Assembly (NCBI GenBank): GCA_913061325.1
Contig: CAJXUU010000002.1
Location: 1 to 56,381, forward strand
DNA length: 56,381 nucleotides
Direction: 5' to 3'
From: an uncultured Saprospirales bacterium
Lineage (GTDB): Bacteria > Bacteroidota > Bacteroidia > Chitinophagales > Saprospiraceae
Under the pieces are notes generated by a model. The model did no database searches and was not told where the DNA came from. It saw nothing but the letters and a program-made list of their open reading frames with translations. This document shows, piece by piece, positions 1 to 9,834 of this stretch. Numbering within the stretch: position 1 is the first letter of the stretch; each line of letters opens with the position of its first letter. A program made the translations under genes and the position numbers.

Positions 1-237
1 TCGACATTTCATCAGTGGTTCATTTACATTCATCTTTTCTATTCCTATCTGATCCGTCTTACCAGACCTTTTCCTTAAACGCTCAATACCAGAGAATCAC
101 TTCTCCAGCACCTTAAGGTGATTTGTAGACTCCGCCTGCACGGCGTCTACGGAGGACCTACCTCCATCTTAATTACAGCATTGGTCGCCAAGTTTATTTG
201 TATTAATCAATGGTCTTGGTTTCCATTCAGAGCACAC
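1..237 (-). mobile_element. Probable 5' portion of a group II intron (truncated by contig edge), antisense to the flanking LRR gene
   Basis: Minus strand from 237 starts GTGTGC (group II 5' consensus GUGYG) exactly where LRR coding similarity resumes on the plus strand; dense consecutive hairpins (151-165 GGAGG/CCTCC, 125-150 GTAGAC..GTCTAC, 109-120 CACCTTAAGGTG, 92-105 GAGAA/TTCTC); CAGATAG at 51-45 (minus) can pair with flanking exon TTATCTG, an IBS2/EBS2-like pairing. Confidence 0.5.
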
Positions 238-1155
238 AATTGCAGATAACGACCTGCTTCCAAACCTGAGTGGGTTAGCAAATTTGGCATCTATAAGTAA
301 AAGATTTTTAATAAGTAATAACAATTCATTATTGAGTTTTAGTGGACTTAAAAATCTAATTTCTGTTGATGGCTGCTTATCAATACAGAGTAATAATAAT
401 TTATCTAAACTAGACGGGTTGGAAAGTTTGACCTCGATCTCAAAATGTTTAGATGTTCAAAACAATAGTTCGTTGGAAAACTTCAATAGTCTTGGGAACT
501 TAACTACAATCGGAACATATCTAAAAGTGAAGCAAAACGAGTCGCTAATTAGCTTGAGTGGGTTGAATAATATTGTGTATGTCGGTGGATATATGGATGT
601 CTTTGATAATCCTTCACTTACAGATATGAAAGAATTAAAAAACCTATACCCTGTAGGTAAAAAGGTAAAAAGAAAGAAGAAGAAGAACTATAACGTATGG
701 ATTTCTTCTATTGATAAGTCGTCTAAATATAAAGGATACTTAAGAGGAATCGAAGATAGTACTATTGTTTTATCTACTCACACAAATAAATTTCACAATA
801 ATTATAGAACTCAACATATAGATGTCAATAACATCAAAACATTTAAATATAGAAAAAAAGGGAAAATCGGAAAGAGTATTCTATACGGAGCTTTAGCTGG
901 ATTTACAGTTGGTGCAGTTATAGGTTTGTCCAGTGGAAATGACACCTCAGGACTTCAGCTTTTTAACGCTGGGGAAACAGCATTAATTTATGGCGCTCTA
1001 TTAACAATTCCAGGTGCTTTGATTGGTGGGCTTATTGGTGTAGCGAAGGTAAAAATACCAATAAATGGAAATCACAAAACTATGAAGAATCAAAAAGGGA
1101 AGTTACTGGATATTATGCTATTGGAATAAATAAAACTAGAACTTATATCTGTTAA
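238..1155 (+). pseudogene. Leucine-rich-repeat (receptor L-domain-like) protein with C-terminal glycine-rich membrane segment; 5' interrupted, 3' frameshift
   Basis: Frame is open upstream of the listed TTG start: IADNDLLPNLSGLANLASISKR..., matching the repeat L.I.NN..L..L.GL.NL. Near 1076-1080 the -1 frame gives NYEESKREVTGYYAIGINKTRTYIC ending at 1155. Confidence 0.55.
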
Positions 1156-1289
1156 ATTGCTAGAGATGATAACAGGAAATACCATTAAACCCAGTAAAAT
1201 ATTCAGCTTGCAACGGCTGACATATGATTAATTAATTTATAAAAAAATGTGAGTTTATACATACTCTTCAACTATAAAAACTAATAAAA

Positions 1290-2711
1290 ATGAAATTAAT
1301 TCTACTCTTCATTCTTACTTTATCTGTACAACAACTTTCTGCTCAAATCTTTACTGAAGTGCTTGATACTCCTTTTGAGGGTGCTAAATTTAGTGCAATG
1401 GCCTTTGCTGATATTGATGGTGACAATGATCCAGATGTACTCATTACTGGCGAAAATAATTCAGATGATGTTTTTGCAAAGCTATACACCAATGACGGAG
1501 GTGTTTTTACGGAAATTATGGATACTCCTTTTATGGGAAGTGGCGCAGGGGCTATAGCATTTGCAGATATAGATGGAGATAATGATCCTGATGTACTTAT
1601 TACGGGAGATAATGAATCAGGAGGTGCATTTGCAAAACTGTATATTAATGACGATGGCAATTTTACTGAAGAATTGAACACTCCAATTAGGGGTGGTGAG
1701 GGAGGTACAATAGACTTTTTCGATATTGATGGCGACAATGACTTAGATCTACTCACTACAGGGGAAGGTCCATGGACTAATCTGTATACGAACGATGGTG
1801 GGCAATTCACTGAAGTAATAGATCATCCTTTTGATGATATTTATTTTGGCTCAACAGCCATTGCAGACATAGATGGAAACGGCGATCCAGACATACTCAT
1901 TTCGGGGTTGAAATCCGGACAAGATATTATATCGAAATTGTATACAAACGAAGGTGGTATTTTTACCGAAGTAACTGGAACTCCTTTTGATGCTGTTGGT
2001 CTGTTTTGTTCGGTAGCCTTTTCGGATGTAGATGGGGACGGGGATCCAGATCTACTTATTACTGGGGAAAGTGAGGATGCTTTCATATCGAAATTGTACA
2101 CGAATGAAAGTGGTAATTTCACAGAAGTGGAAGGAACTCCTTTTGGTGGTCTTACATATAGTTCAGTAGTCTTTTCTGATATAGACGGAGACAATGACCC
2201 AGATTTACTTATTTCAGGCTTAGATATAGATACAACTTTCAGCGTGAAATTGTACAAGAATGAAGGTGGCAATTTTACTGAAATAATGAATACCCCTTTT
2301 GAAGCAATTGCTATAGGCGCTATAGCTTTTGCAGATGTAGATGGTGATAACGATCCCGATGTGCTCATTACTGGGCTTAACAGCTCCGAAGAGGGAATTT
2401 CGAAACTATATACTAACGAAAGTGTAGTTTCCGTGGAAGAAGAATCTGAGGACTTGAGTTTTGATTTTATGCTTTTTCCCAATCCTACTCCATCTGATAG
2501 GATAAACATCACTTATACATCGAATAAAAGTGGTTCTTTGATTGTAGATATTTACGACATTTATGGACGTCTTGTAAAACAACAGAAAGAAAGAGTAATA
2601 ACTGGAGAACAGACCTTTTCTGTAGATATTGGATTATTGTCAAAAGGGAATTATACCATTCAACTAGATGATGGAAAAAGGAAAAGCACTCGTAATCTTG
2701 TGGTTCAATAA
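1290..2711 (+). CDS. Secreted FG-GAP/VCBS repeat protein with T9SS type A C-terminal sorting domain
   Basis: Signal peptide; repeats of F(A/S)DIDGDNDPDVLITG; C-terminus FPNPTPSDRINITY...YDIYGRLV...GNYTIQL. Confidence 0.9.
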   Translation: MKLILLFILTLSVQQLSAQIFTEVLDTPFEGAKFSAMAFADIDGDNDPDVLITGENNSDDVFAKLYTNDGGVFTEIMDTPFMGSGAGAIAFADIDGDNDPDVLITGDNESGGAFAKLYINDDGNFTEELNTPIRGGEGGTIDFFDIDGDNDLDLLTTGEGPWTNLYTNDGGQFTEVIDHPFDDIYFGSTAIADIDGNGDPDILISGLKSGQDIISKLYTNEGGIFTEVTGTPFDAVGLFCSVAFSDVDGDGDPDLLITGESEDAFISKLYTNESGNFTEVEGTPFGGLTYSSVVFSDIDGDNDPDLLISGLDIDTTFSVKLYKNEGGNFTEIMNTPFEAIAIGAIAFADVDGDNDPDVLITGLNSSEEGISKLYTNESVVSVEEESEDLSFDFMLFPNPTPSDRINITYTSNKSGSLIVDIYDIYGRLVKQQKERVITGEQTFSVDIGLLSKGNYTIQLDDGKRKSTRNLVVQ

Positions 2712-2838
2712 AGAGGACTTTTTTACTTTTCTAAATCCTGCCCCTTCGACTAGAATAACTTATGTTAAACATCAAATACTTTAGTAGCAGTTTGGATTCA
2801 GATAATACTCATTTACTAATTATCTCCTTTTGGCAAAA

Positions 2839-2873
2839 AAATCTCCATCTGATGGTTAATCGGATGGAGATTT
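2839..2873. terminator. Bidirectional rho-independent-type terminator
   Basis: AAATCTCCATC..GGATGGAGATTT stem between convergent genes, flanked by an A-run. Confidence 0.75.
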
Positions 2874-2902
2874 GTATTATATTCTAATTAAATCAATTTC
2901 AT

Positions 2903-3504
2903 CTATTCGCTCAGTCTTTGCGCCATTTGTAAAAACGCATCTTCTTGATTACCTAGATTAAGTACACTTACCTCATCTCTTAATTTTAATCGTGTAAATA
3001 CATGAATATCCGAGTCCATTATTTGAACATCGATATTGCTACCATCAGAGTTTGTCATTCCTTTATATATCAATACAGTACTTACTGAATTGGCAGTGGG
3101 GTCATGTTTTGAGTGGAATACTTTAAGATATGTATCGTCAGGAAGTGAAATTCCATCCTCTAATCCCTTTCTTACTTTTTTCATTAAGTTATTTAACTCA
3201 CTAATCGTCTCTTGTGGTTTGAAGTGGTACCAATATTTGTCTTTTTCATCAGACTGGTCGCTTTCTACAAATACAAGCATTGGTCCTATAATACCAGCAA
3301 TTGATTGCAGCTTTGAACTAGAAACAATAGTTGGGTCTATCAAGAATGCATTCTGCCTTCTTGCAACCAAGTCAATAAGCTATCCTGAGGAATAATTTCG
3401 TATTGCTCTAAATTTACTGATTCAGATTCATTACACGAATATGTCCTTAGCGTAAGAAGAATTATAAATAAAAGGTAATTGATTTTGAGAAGATTTCTAT
3501 ACAT
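2903..3504 (-). pseudogene. Hypothetical lipoprotein/secreted protein split by an apparent frameshift
   Basis: 155 aa ORF lacks a good start; upstream in another frame ATG at 3504 encodes MYRNLLKINYLLFIILLTLRTYSCNESESVNLEQYEIIPQDSLLTWLQEGRMHS* ending at 3340, overlapping the ORF start. Confidence 0.55.
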
Positions 3505-3623
3505 ATTTGTTCAAATTGGTTTATGAATTAACAGTATAACATTAGGTGATCTTCATTGTTTAGAGCACAAGTAATGTATATATCTTCGTGTAACAGAGAT
3601 TTCGAAAGATTTACATAAAAACA

Positions 3624-5453
3624 TCAATCATCCCTCACTTCTAGAGAAGCGCCAATCTCAACAATCAGCTCACTACTCCCCTCTACTTTGATTGATTTAC
3701 AGTTGGCCATCAGATTGGTTTCTATAGTCACTACAAATCCACTTGGGATTATAACATGGTCACAGATCTTTGGTATAAAGCCTCTACTCCAATGGTCAGT
3801 ATTGTGCCAATTATCCTGAGTTGGTCCTATCCAAGTATTGTATCCTGGATTTGCGCAATCTTTATCATTGTATATACAGTCAGCAACCCAACTTTGTCCA
3901 TCAAGGCTCCACGCGGTATCAATAGGTACGCAAAGGTGTGCAAGAGCTGTCACTGGCAAATCTTCAATTCTCGGTGTATTTGTATAATCATTAACCCAAA
4001 CTGTATCTGGCTCATACCATAATGCATTATTGATAGTACCATCGTTGTTATTTGCTGTTTGATCTTGGACTTGAGTAGCACCTATGCCTTCATTCATTTT
4101 CCAATATCCAACCAAGTCCGAATAGTTTGGGTGATTATTTGTAATTATATCACATGCAAAATCCAATATCGCTTGAGCCGATAAAATTTCGTCCCAAATT
4201 CGAACTTCTGCGATTGAGCCATTAAAATCATATCCTTGATCGATGTCTGTACCGAAAAATAAATCATTCCCATTCGTAATATCTCCCACGTTTGATATGC
4301 TAGCTTCATCTACAAAGATACCATCTTCATACATCTTCATCATCCCATCTCGATCAAATGTGACACTCAATGTATGCCATTCATCATCTGCAATGGGACC
4401 ACCTGTATTGATATCAGTTCTATTTGATCCATCACCAATATTGACTTTCCATTCTGGTCCAGAACTAAACTTGAAGGAAAAGACAAAACCTTTATTATTA
4501 CCAGAATCCCAATCTTTATTGCCAATGATTGCCACATCATCGGCATTTGTAGTTCGAACTCTACATTCTATTGAAAAATCATCATCAGCCCCAAAATCAA
4601 AAGCCGGCACATGCGGAACTTGAACGAAGTCATTTACTCCATCAAATCTTAACTCTACTGAATCGCCTAGACAATTGTATGCATCATCAATTGTAAATAC
4701 ACTATCTTTTTTTATTTCTTCTACAGGTATGTTTGCTCCATTGGCAATAAACAAGACATTCTCCTCCTCAATAGTCGAACCACCATGACTAAACCCAATA
4801 CCTCCGTGATCTGAAGTAACTAGGATGATCCAATTTTCAGCCACGTAGTTTGGTCTTGCTTTTAAAACGTTGTATATATTTTCTACATGAGTATCTGCAG
4901 TTTCAATGGCCTCCACATATTCTGGCACATCTGGTGAAAAACCATGTGCATGTCCTGCATGGTCGACATCATCAAAATGAGCAAATATGACATGTGGATT
5001 TTCGTTTTGGAGCTGATTAATAACCTCATCTTCTACAGCTTGGTCAGAAGGAACATTGGATGCAAGATCAGCATCATTTTGAACAATTGAATTATTTATT
5101 GGACTCCAATGACAAATTGAAACTGTATTCATATTAGCATCATATGCCTCTACTCTACTAAATAAAGAAGGATATTGAGCATAATTATTTCCTGAAAAAT
5201 TATTGTTCGTTACATTGTGTTTAGGAGATAACACTCCACACAATAAAGCAGACCATCCGGGGCCACTTATAGTGATATCATTATTGAGTGCATCATAGCT
5301 ATAGACACCTTCAGCTTTCAGATTGTCTAGGGCTGGAGTATTTGCGATTTTCGAAACATCAGCACGCATACCATCAATTCCCAATATCAATACCCGCTGT
5401 GATATTGCATCAGCTCCAATAAAGAGAAAGAATAAAATGAGAATATTTTTCAC
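3624..5453 (-). CDS. Type I phosphodiesterase/nucleotide pyrophosphatase (alkaline phosphatase superfamily) with LamG-like domain
   Basis: RVLILGIDGMRADV..NTPALDNL..., ITISGPGWSALLCG, TSDHGGIG; LamG-like FSIECRVRTTN...DEWHTLSVTFDRDG. Confidence 0.88.
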   Translation of the reverse strand: MKNILILFFLFIGADAISQRVLILGIDGMRADVSKIANTPALDNLKAEGVYSYDALNNDITISGPGWSALLCGVLSPKHNVTNNNFSGNNYAQYPSLFSRVEAYDANMNTVSICHWSPINNSIVQNDADLASNVPSDQAVEDEVINQLQNENPHVIFAHFDDVDHAGHAHGFSPDVPEYVEAIETADTHVENIYNVLKARPNYVAENWIILVTSDHGGIGFSHGGSTIEEENVLFIANGANIPVEEIKKDSVFTIDDAYNCLGDSVELRFDGVNDFVQVPHVPAFDFGADDDFSIECRVRTTNADDVAIIGNKDWDSGNNKGFVFSFKFSSGPEWKVNIGDGSNRTDINTGGPIADDEWHTLSVTFDRDGMMKMYEDGIFVDEASISNVGDITNGNDLFFGTDIDQGYDFNGSIAEVRIWDEILSAQAILDFACDIITNNHPNYSDLVGYWKMNEGIGATQVQDQTANNNDGTINNALWYEPDTVWVNDYTNTPRIEDLPVTALAHLCVPIDTAWSLDGQSWVADCIYNDKDCANPGYNTWIGPTQDNWHNTDHWSRGFIPKICDHVIIPSGFVVTIETNLMANCKSIKVEGSSELIVEIGASLEVRDD

Positions 5454-5474
5454 AATAATTGCAGATGTTTATTT

Positions 5475-6563
5475 CTAATATAGATAATTATAAATATCCC
5501 GATACAGTTCATCAATAAGATCATCAACCATATTATCAGTGCTTTCTAGTTTACTATTATTATTTTGTAAAAACTTATATGGTATAACTCTTAGGTTACC
5601 ACTTGCTTCATATTGGTCAATTTCATCGGTTACTTCTTCAATGAACCTTTCTTCTTTGAGCATGCAATCACTTGTCATTGATCTCACATCAAGATTCACT
5701 CTCCATCTTACTCTTTTTGTTGTGCGCCTTGTCGTTACACTTCCAGTTGCGGTAATATACTTAGGTACCTTGATCTCTTGTCCACTCGTGTCAATTTTAG
5801 TTGTATAGCCATCCTCTACCTCTCCAGAATATGTTTTTGTGCTTGTACTTTCTTGGAAGTCTACGTCTAATCTGTCAAAATCTAATTCTACCAAACAATC
5901 TCCAACATTTCCTGGAGTATCATATACAATTCTTATAAATCCTTGGCGGCCCTCTAAGTCATCAAATTTTCTGTTGACTTCCCATCTGTAAGTTTGATCA
6001 AAATTTAGATCTGCATTCACATTATACACCACAATACCTGCTTCAAAGGACTCATTCAGTAACTCATCCATATTAGGAAAATCTGTGCTACAGTATTTAT
6101 CCACTAATGAAAAATAAGCAAATGCTTCTCTGGCTTTTTCCTTGTATTGTGATGATTTAAATACTTCCATCAATGACAATCCTTCATCATAAACATCTGC
6201 TACAAGTCCTTCTTTCTCTGCTCTGAATTTTGAGAATTTTAATACATTTTCATCCGTGAGATACATTTCTCCTTCTTCAAATCGCTCTCCTACTTCGTCA
6301 TACTTTTTAAGATTTATTTCTGCATCAACTAGATCATAGTTCCTATTTAGATCAATCAACTCGTCTCTCGTTTGGTCTATCATTTTGGCAAATGCCTTAT
6401 TAACCAACGTTTTCATTTTACGATCTTTTCCTTTCTTGAGTTTTGAGAGGGCTTTGTCGTAGGCCTTGGCGTATTTGCCTTTTTCATATAGCTTTTGTGG
6501 GCCAGAGCATGATATAGCGAAAACAACAAACAGTAAGAAAAGTATGAGATGTCGGGTTTTCAT
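5475..6563 (-). CDS. Hypothetical lipoprotein
   Basis: Lipoprotein signal LLFVVFAISCSGPQKLYEKGKYAKAYDKAL; full-length ORF. Confidence 0.7.
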   Translation of the reverse strand: MKTRHLILFLLFVVFAISCSGPQKLYEKGKYAKAYDKALSKLKKGKDRKMKTLVNKAFAKMIDQTRDELIDLNRNYDLVDAEINLKKYDEVGERFEEGEMYLTDENVLKFSKFRAEKEGLVADVYDEGLSLMEVFKSSQYKEKAREAFAYFSLVDKYCSTDFPNMDELLNESFEAGIVVYNVNADLNFDQTYRWEVNRKFDDLEGRQGFIRIVYDTPGNVGDCLVELDFDRLDVDFQESTSTKTYSGEVEDGYTTKIDTSGQEIKVPKYITATGSVTTRRTTKRVRWRVNLDVRSMTSDCMLKEERFIEEVTDEIDQYEASGNLRVIPYKFLQNNNSKLESTDNMVDDLIDELYRDIYNYLY

Positions 6564-6715
6564 ATTTGAAAGTAGGAATGATTACCGTTTAATATAGCTC
6601 AAAATTAAAGATAATATAATTATTTTTTAACAAAAAACTTAAACAGTATCAATCTATTATACCATTTACGGTTTGGAATGTCGGAATATAATTTTAGAAT
6701 TCTTCAAAGCGAGTC

Positions 6716-6959
6716 AAGGCAAAAAACGCAATGATAGCCAAATAGCTTGAACAGCAAACATGTCGGCTAGTGTAATAAATCAGAGATTTGTGGGCTAGCA
6801 ATAGTGTATACAACGTAATCACTCACCAATAAATAAATATACTACTCCAAAAGCATAGCTCTCAGCCCACAATTGAAATATCAATTGTTACACTGAGTAA
6901 TAATCGTGAGTATTTTTAACGAAGGATCGCAAAGAAAAAACGAAATAATAACCGACAAT
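6716..6959. repeat. Intergenic element: ~29 nt imperfect direct repeats enclosing a long imperfect inverted repeat
   Basis: CAAGGCAAAAAACGCAATGATAGCCAAAT (6715-6743) vs AAAGAAAAAACGAAATAATAACCGACAAT (~6931-6959); inverted arms 6769-6799 and 6858-6896. Confidence 0.5.
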
Positions 6960-6976
6960 TTCAAACGTAAATGGTA

Positions 6977-7558
6977 TTATCTCAATTCTGAAATAATACA
7001 ATTAAACTGATTTACACAATCATCACAAATTTTAAAATTGACCGATAACTCCCTGTTTATAAAATTTTTATCAATCGCTAGATCAATTTCCATCCAGACC
7101 CCTTTGTCATTAATATAAATCTTATTGCAATGACTGCACATTGGAGTACCACTATGTATCCCTAGATAAAGTATCTCTCTTGAAAGCATTTTCTTACGAT
7201 CAACTTGTCGAATTAACTTTGTTTCTATTTGAAGATTGTTTTCTCCGATTGGTTTGATATTCATTTTCATGAACCTAAGGACATTGTGACTATCACATCT
7301 AAAATTGAGGGCTATTTCTTTATCAGTCTTTCGTATCGCTTTGAAGAGTCTCTGGTACAACCTATGAACTTCATCAAAATAGATAAATTTCCATATGGAT
7401 TCTCCGATTATTGACTTTGCGAGATCCTTTGCATTGTTTTCACTAGCAAACTTTCCAAACCCATGATTCGCGGATATGATTGTGTCATTTATATCAATTA
7501 TATAGGATAAGGTTGATGCCAATATTAGATAATTTAATTGCAAAACCAATATATGCAA
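6977..7558 (-). CDS. Stand-alone PAS-domain sensor protein with C-terminal CxxC...CxxC motif
   Basis: IIDINDTIISANHGFGKFASEN...IIGESIWKFI; C-terminal MCSHCNKIYINDKGVWMEID...KICDDC. Confidence 0.7.
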   Translation of the reverse strand: MHILVLQLNYLILASTLSYIIDINDTIISANHGFGKFASENNAKDLAKSIIGESIWKFIYFDEVHRLYQRLFKAIRKTDKEIALNFRCDSHNVLRFMKMNIKPIGENNLQIETKLIRQVDRKKMLSREILYLGIHSGTPMCSHCNKIYINDKGVWMEIDLAIDKNFINRELSVNFKICDDCVNQFNCIISELR

Positions 7559-7627
7559 AATCCAATTACAAACAGTTCGATTATCCGATTATAATTGGGC
7601 ACATTAAATAAAACCCTAAATCATATA

Positions 7628-7685
7628 ATGAGCCCACTCCGAAAAGAAACATTTTAGTGTTGAGGAGTTTTCGGAGTGGACTCAT
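7628..7685 (-). terminator. Long hairpin downstream of asnS
   Basis: ATGAGCCCACTCCGAAAA / TTTTCGGAGTGGACTCAT, 18 bp with one mismatch. Confidence 0.65.
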
Positions 7686-7696
7686 ATAATTAAATT

Positions 7697-9145
7697 TTAA
7701 AATTCAGCACTTCCAGGAAATCTAGGGAAAGGAATCACGTCACGGATATTGGCCATACCCGTTACAAATAAGATTAATCGCTCAAATCCTAATCCAAATC
7801 CAGCATGTGGACAAGTACCAAATCTACGAGTATCCAAGAACCAAGACATTTCATCTTCGTGGATATCCATTTCCTTCATTCTAGCCAACAATACGTCCAA
7901 TCGTTCTTCTCTTTGAGATCCTCCTACGATTTCTCCAATACCTGGAAACAATATATCCATTGCACCAACAGTGTTGCCATCCTCATTCATACGCATGTAG
8001 AATGCCTTAATATCTTTCGGATAATCTGTTAAGATAACTGGTTTCTTGAAGTGCTTTTCTACCAAGAATCTTTCGTGCTCACTTTGCAGGTCAGCTCCCC
8101 ATTCTTCTATTTTAAATTGGAACTTACCCTTTTTATTTGGCTTACAGTTTTTGAGAATATCAATGGCGCGCGTATAAGTTACTCTTTCGAAATCAGTATC
8201 AACACAGAATTGTAGCTTCTCTTTCAATGGCATTGGAGAGCGCTCATTTGTTGGCTTAACTTTTTCTTCATCGATCAATCTGTTTTCTAAGAAATCAAGA
8301 TCGTCACCACACCTGTCTAGTACGCTTTTGATAACATACTTGAGCATTTCTTCCGCTAGATCCATGTTATCATTCAAGTCTGCGAATGCTACTTCTGGCT
8401 CGATCATCCAAAACTCTGCCAGATGTCTTGATGTATGAGAATTTTCTGCACGGAACGTAGGACCAAAAGTATATACTTCACTGAAAGCCAAAGCAGCTAG
8501 CTCAGCTTCTAATTGACCTGATACAGTCAGATTCGTAGCCTTTCCAAAGAAATCTTGGCTAAAATCCGTTTTTCCATCTTCTCCTTTTGGAGTATCATCA
8601 ATATCAAAATTGGTCACTTTGAACATCTCGCCAGCACCTTCGGCATCACTTCCCGTAATGATAGGTGAGTGCATATATAAGAATCCCTTATTATGGAAAA
8701 ACTCGTGAATAGCAAAAGCCACATGGTGTCTGATTCTAAAAATAGCTCCAAAGGTATTTGTTCGGAATCTTAAATGAGCGATTTCTCTAAGATATTCTAA
8801 AGAGTGCTTCTTTGGCTGTAGCGGATATTGTCCAGGACCTTGTTCAGCATCAGAGACCCCTAGAACCTTAATTTCACTAGCTATCAATTCTACAGTCTGT
8901 CCTCTTCCTTGAGATGCTACTATTTTTCCAGAAATCTTTACTGCTGCACCTACTGTAATAAGCTTAATTACTTCAGGATCTTCGTTCTCAAAATCAATTA
9001 CAATTTGTAATGTCTTGATGGTTGATCCATCATTCAATGCTATGAATCTGTTTTGTCTAAATGAACGAACCCAACCAGCTACTGTTAGTTCCTGTCCTAT
9101 ATAATCGTCAGCTATTATCTTGACTACCTTTGTTCTCTTTGCCAT
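7697..9145 (-). CDS. asnS: Asparagine--tRNA ligase
   Basis: Class II aaRS motifs; [73 protein letters not shown]. Confidence 0.97.
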   Translation of the reverse strand: MAKRTKVVKIIADDYIGQELTVAGWVRSFRQNRFIALNDGSTIKTLQIVIDFENEDPEVIKLITVGAAVKISGKIVASQGRGQTVELIASEIKVLGVSDAEQGPGQYPLQPKKHSLEYLREIAHLRFRTNTFGAIFRIRHHVAFAIHEFFHNKGFLYMHSPIITGSDAEGAGEMFKVTNFDIDDTPKGEDGKTDFSQDFFGKATNLTVSGQLEAELAALAFSEVYTFGPTFRAENSHTSRHLAEFWMIEPEVAFADLNDNMDLAEEMLKYVIKSVLDRCGDDLDFLENRLIDEEKVKPTNERSPMPLKEKLQFCVDTDFERVTYTRAIDILKNCKPNKKGKFQFKIEEWGADLQSEHERFLVEKHFKKPVILTDYPKDIKAFYMRMNEDGNTVGAMDILFPGIGEIVGGSQREERLDVLLARMKEMDIHEDEMSWFLDTRRFGTCPHAGFGLGFERLILFVTGMANIRDVIPFPRFPGSAEF

Positions 9146-9238
9146 CGTTCTAAGTCTCTTAATTTATAGAAGATGCAAATGTAGTATTTTCAATCCTAAA
9201 TATTGAAACAACACAATGAGATAAACATCACGAAACAG

Positions 9239-9811
9239 TTAATTGCTTTCCTCTCCCCAACGATATGTAGATATATCAATACCAGCTAGATCAAGAACTC
9301 GATCCACTACAGTATTGCAAATCTCTTCGAGCGACTTTGGTTTACTATAAAATGAAGGTGTAGCTGGACATACAATAGCACCTGCTTGTGTGAGTGCAGT
9401 CATATTTTTTAAGTGAATTAGATTGTAAGGTGCTTCTCGTGGTACGATGATGAGTTTTCGCCTCTCTTTTAAGATTACATCAGCTGCTCTTGTGGTAAGA
9501 TCATTTGATATACCCCCAGCTATTCTTGCCAATAACCCCATAGAAGATGGACATATAATCATAGTCTCATACTTCGCCGAACCTGACGCAAAAGGAGCCA
9601 TGAAGTCATTCTTCTTATAAAAAGTAAATGGATATACGCTTGCGTCAAATGGACCAATTTCTATTTCCCAATTCACTATAGCGTTATCACTCATGACCAC
9701 ACCAACTGTTAAGTCTTTGATCTGAGACAACTTTTCCATCAATAATTTTGCATATATAGACCCGCTAGATCCACCAATGGCAAGTACGATTTTCCTATTC
9801 ATATGGTACAA
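9239..9811 (-). CDS. ubiX: Flavin prenyltransferase UbiX family (likely start at the second Met)
   Basis: IVLAIGGSSGSIYAKLL...; MGLLARIAGGISNDLTTRAADVILKERRKLIIVPREAPYNLIHLKNM. Confidence 0.92.
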   Translation of the reverse strand: MYHMNRKIVLAIGGSSGSIYAKLLMEKLSQIKDLTVGVVMSDNAIVNWEIEIGPFDASVYPFTFYKKNDFMAPFASGSAKYETMIICPSSMGLLARIAGGISNDLTTRAADVILKERRKLIIVPREAPYNLIHLKNMTALTQAGAIVCPATPSFYSKPKSLEEICNTVVDRVLDLAGIDISTYRWGEESN

Positions 9812-9834
9812 AGATAGTCAGTCAAAATTTGACT

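Noticed and set aside
1343-2512. Antisense ORFs 1343-1810 and 1841-2512
   Set aside because: Shadow ORFs produced by the repetitive codon pattern of the VCBS protein on the other strand; Ser/Pro-rich with no promoter or family signal.
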